Below are positions 5,498 through 5,774 of a DNA stretch of 5,774 bases, in pieces. Position 1 is the stretch's first letter. The number at the start of each line of letters is the position of its first letter. A program made the translations under genes and the position numbers. The DNA comes from Polaromonas sp. (GTDB lineage Bacteria > Pseudomonadota > Gammaproteobacteria > Burkholderiales > Burkholderiaceae_C): assembly GCA_023259235.1 (NCBI GenBank), contig JAHFQQ010000218.1, positions 1 through 5,774 on the forward strand, written 5' to 3'. Under the pieces are notes generated by a model. That model was given only the letters and a program-made list of their open reading frames with translations, searched no databases and was not told where the DNA came from.

Positions 5498-5774
5498 CTA
5501 TCCCGTCACGATGCCCGGGAACGCCCAGACCAGGCTGCCCGTCATCAATAAATAGCGGGCAAACTTGCCAACCACCATGTAAGCCACGCAGGGCCAGAAC
5601 GGAAACTTGAGCCATCCCGCCACGGCGCAGAGCGGGTCGCCGACGGCCGGCAGCCAGGCCAGCAGGCAGGCTTTGGGGCCGAGCCTTTCCAGCCACCGCA
5701 GGGCGCGGCCGTGGTGTGACGAATGCGCATACTTGTCGGCCACCTGGTGCGCGCCATAGCCCATCCACCAATCG
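5498..5774 (-). CDS. YqaA-family (DedA/VTT-like) membrane protein, C-terminal part
   Basis: The 91 visible residues are the C-terminal part of a small inner-membrane protein of the YqaA/DedA-like (VTT, 'SNARE-associated') family. The N-terminus lies beyond position 5774. The first visible residues are DWWMGYGAH, resembling the family's WWxGxG element. Then RALRWLERLGPKACLLAWLPAVGDPLCAVAGWLK carries the G-P...P.VGDPL..AG core, and a hydrophobic C-terminal segment (VAYMVVGKFARYLLMTGSLV) completes a transmembrane pair. An ATG at 5764 falls inside the conserved region and is unlikely to be the true start. Family members are proposed to affect membrane lipid or ion homeostasis, but the function of YqaA itself is not established. 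The gene converges on the pseudouridine synthase homologue with 4 bp between stop codons. Confidence 0.8.
   Translation of the reverse strand, partial: DWWMGYGAHQVADKYAHSSHHGRALRWLERLGPKACLLAWLPAVGDPLCAVAGWLKFPFWPCVAYMVVGKFARYLLMTGSLVWAFPGIVTG

Overview
The window looks like chromosomal DNA of a GC-rich betaproteobacterium, most likely Burkholderiales, family Comamonadaceae (Polaromonas/Rhodoferax-like). This rests on protein flavour (DsbC, UbiH-like, YchF and S4/pseudouridine-synthase homologues) and on an intergenic repeat at about 4674-4728 that resembles, from memory, one scattered through Comamonadaceae genomes. No database search was possible, so genus is not claimed. There is no prophage, IS transposase, CRISPR array, tRNA or rRNA in view.

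Layout. Minus-strand block (1-2185), read right to left: a UbiH/COQ6-type FAD monooxygenase (2185-1064), a DsbC-type periplasmic disulfide isomerase (1022-297) and the N-terminus of an M61-family peptidase running off the left edge (263-1). The three are tightly packed and probably one operon. An 89-bp divergent spacer follows, then a plus-strand MOSC-domain protein (2275-3192) with a GTG start. Next comes a 214-bp spacer dominated by a long GA-rich inverted repeat, then ychF (3407-4498). A 275-bp spacer holds a small dyad, a second modular inverted repeat and a Comamonadaceae-type repeat. It is followed by an S4-domain RsuA/RluF-like pseudouridine synthase homologue (4774-5493). Finally a YqaA/DedA-like membrane protein reads on the minus strand (5774-5498, cut by the right edge), convergent with the previous gene with only 4 bp between stop codons.

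The genes are mostly housekeeping and do not form a single pathway: ubiquinone hydroxylation, periplasmic disulfide repair, Moco-type redox chemistry, ribosome-associated ATPase, RNA binding, membrane protein. I do not see an undescribed multi-gene system. The observations most worth a second look are: (1) the pseudouridine-synthase homologue lacks the catalytic Asp and two further active-site motifs while its S4 domain looks intact, suggesting an RNA-binding protein without synthase activity; (2) two unrelated-looking intergenic hairpins share a common architecture of about 8-10 nt CGCNNAGG modules; (3) the UbiH-like protein has deviations in two of its three FAD-binding motifs; (4) start-site puzzles at dsbC and at the M61 gene.
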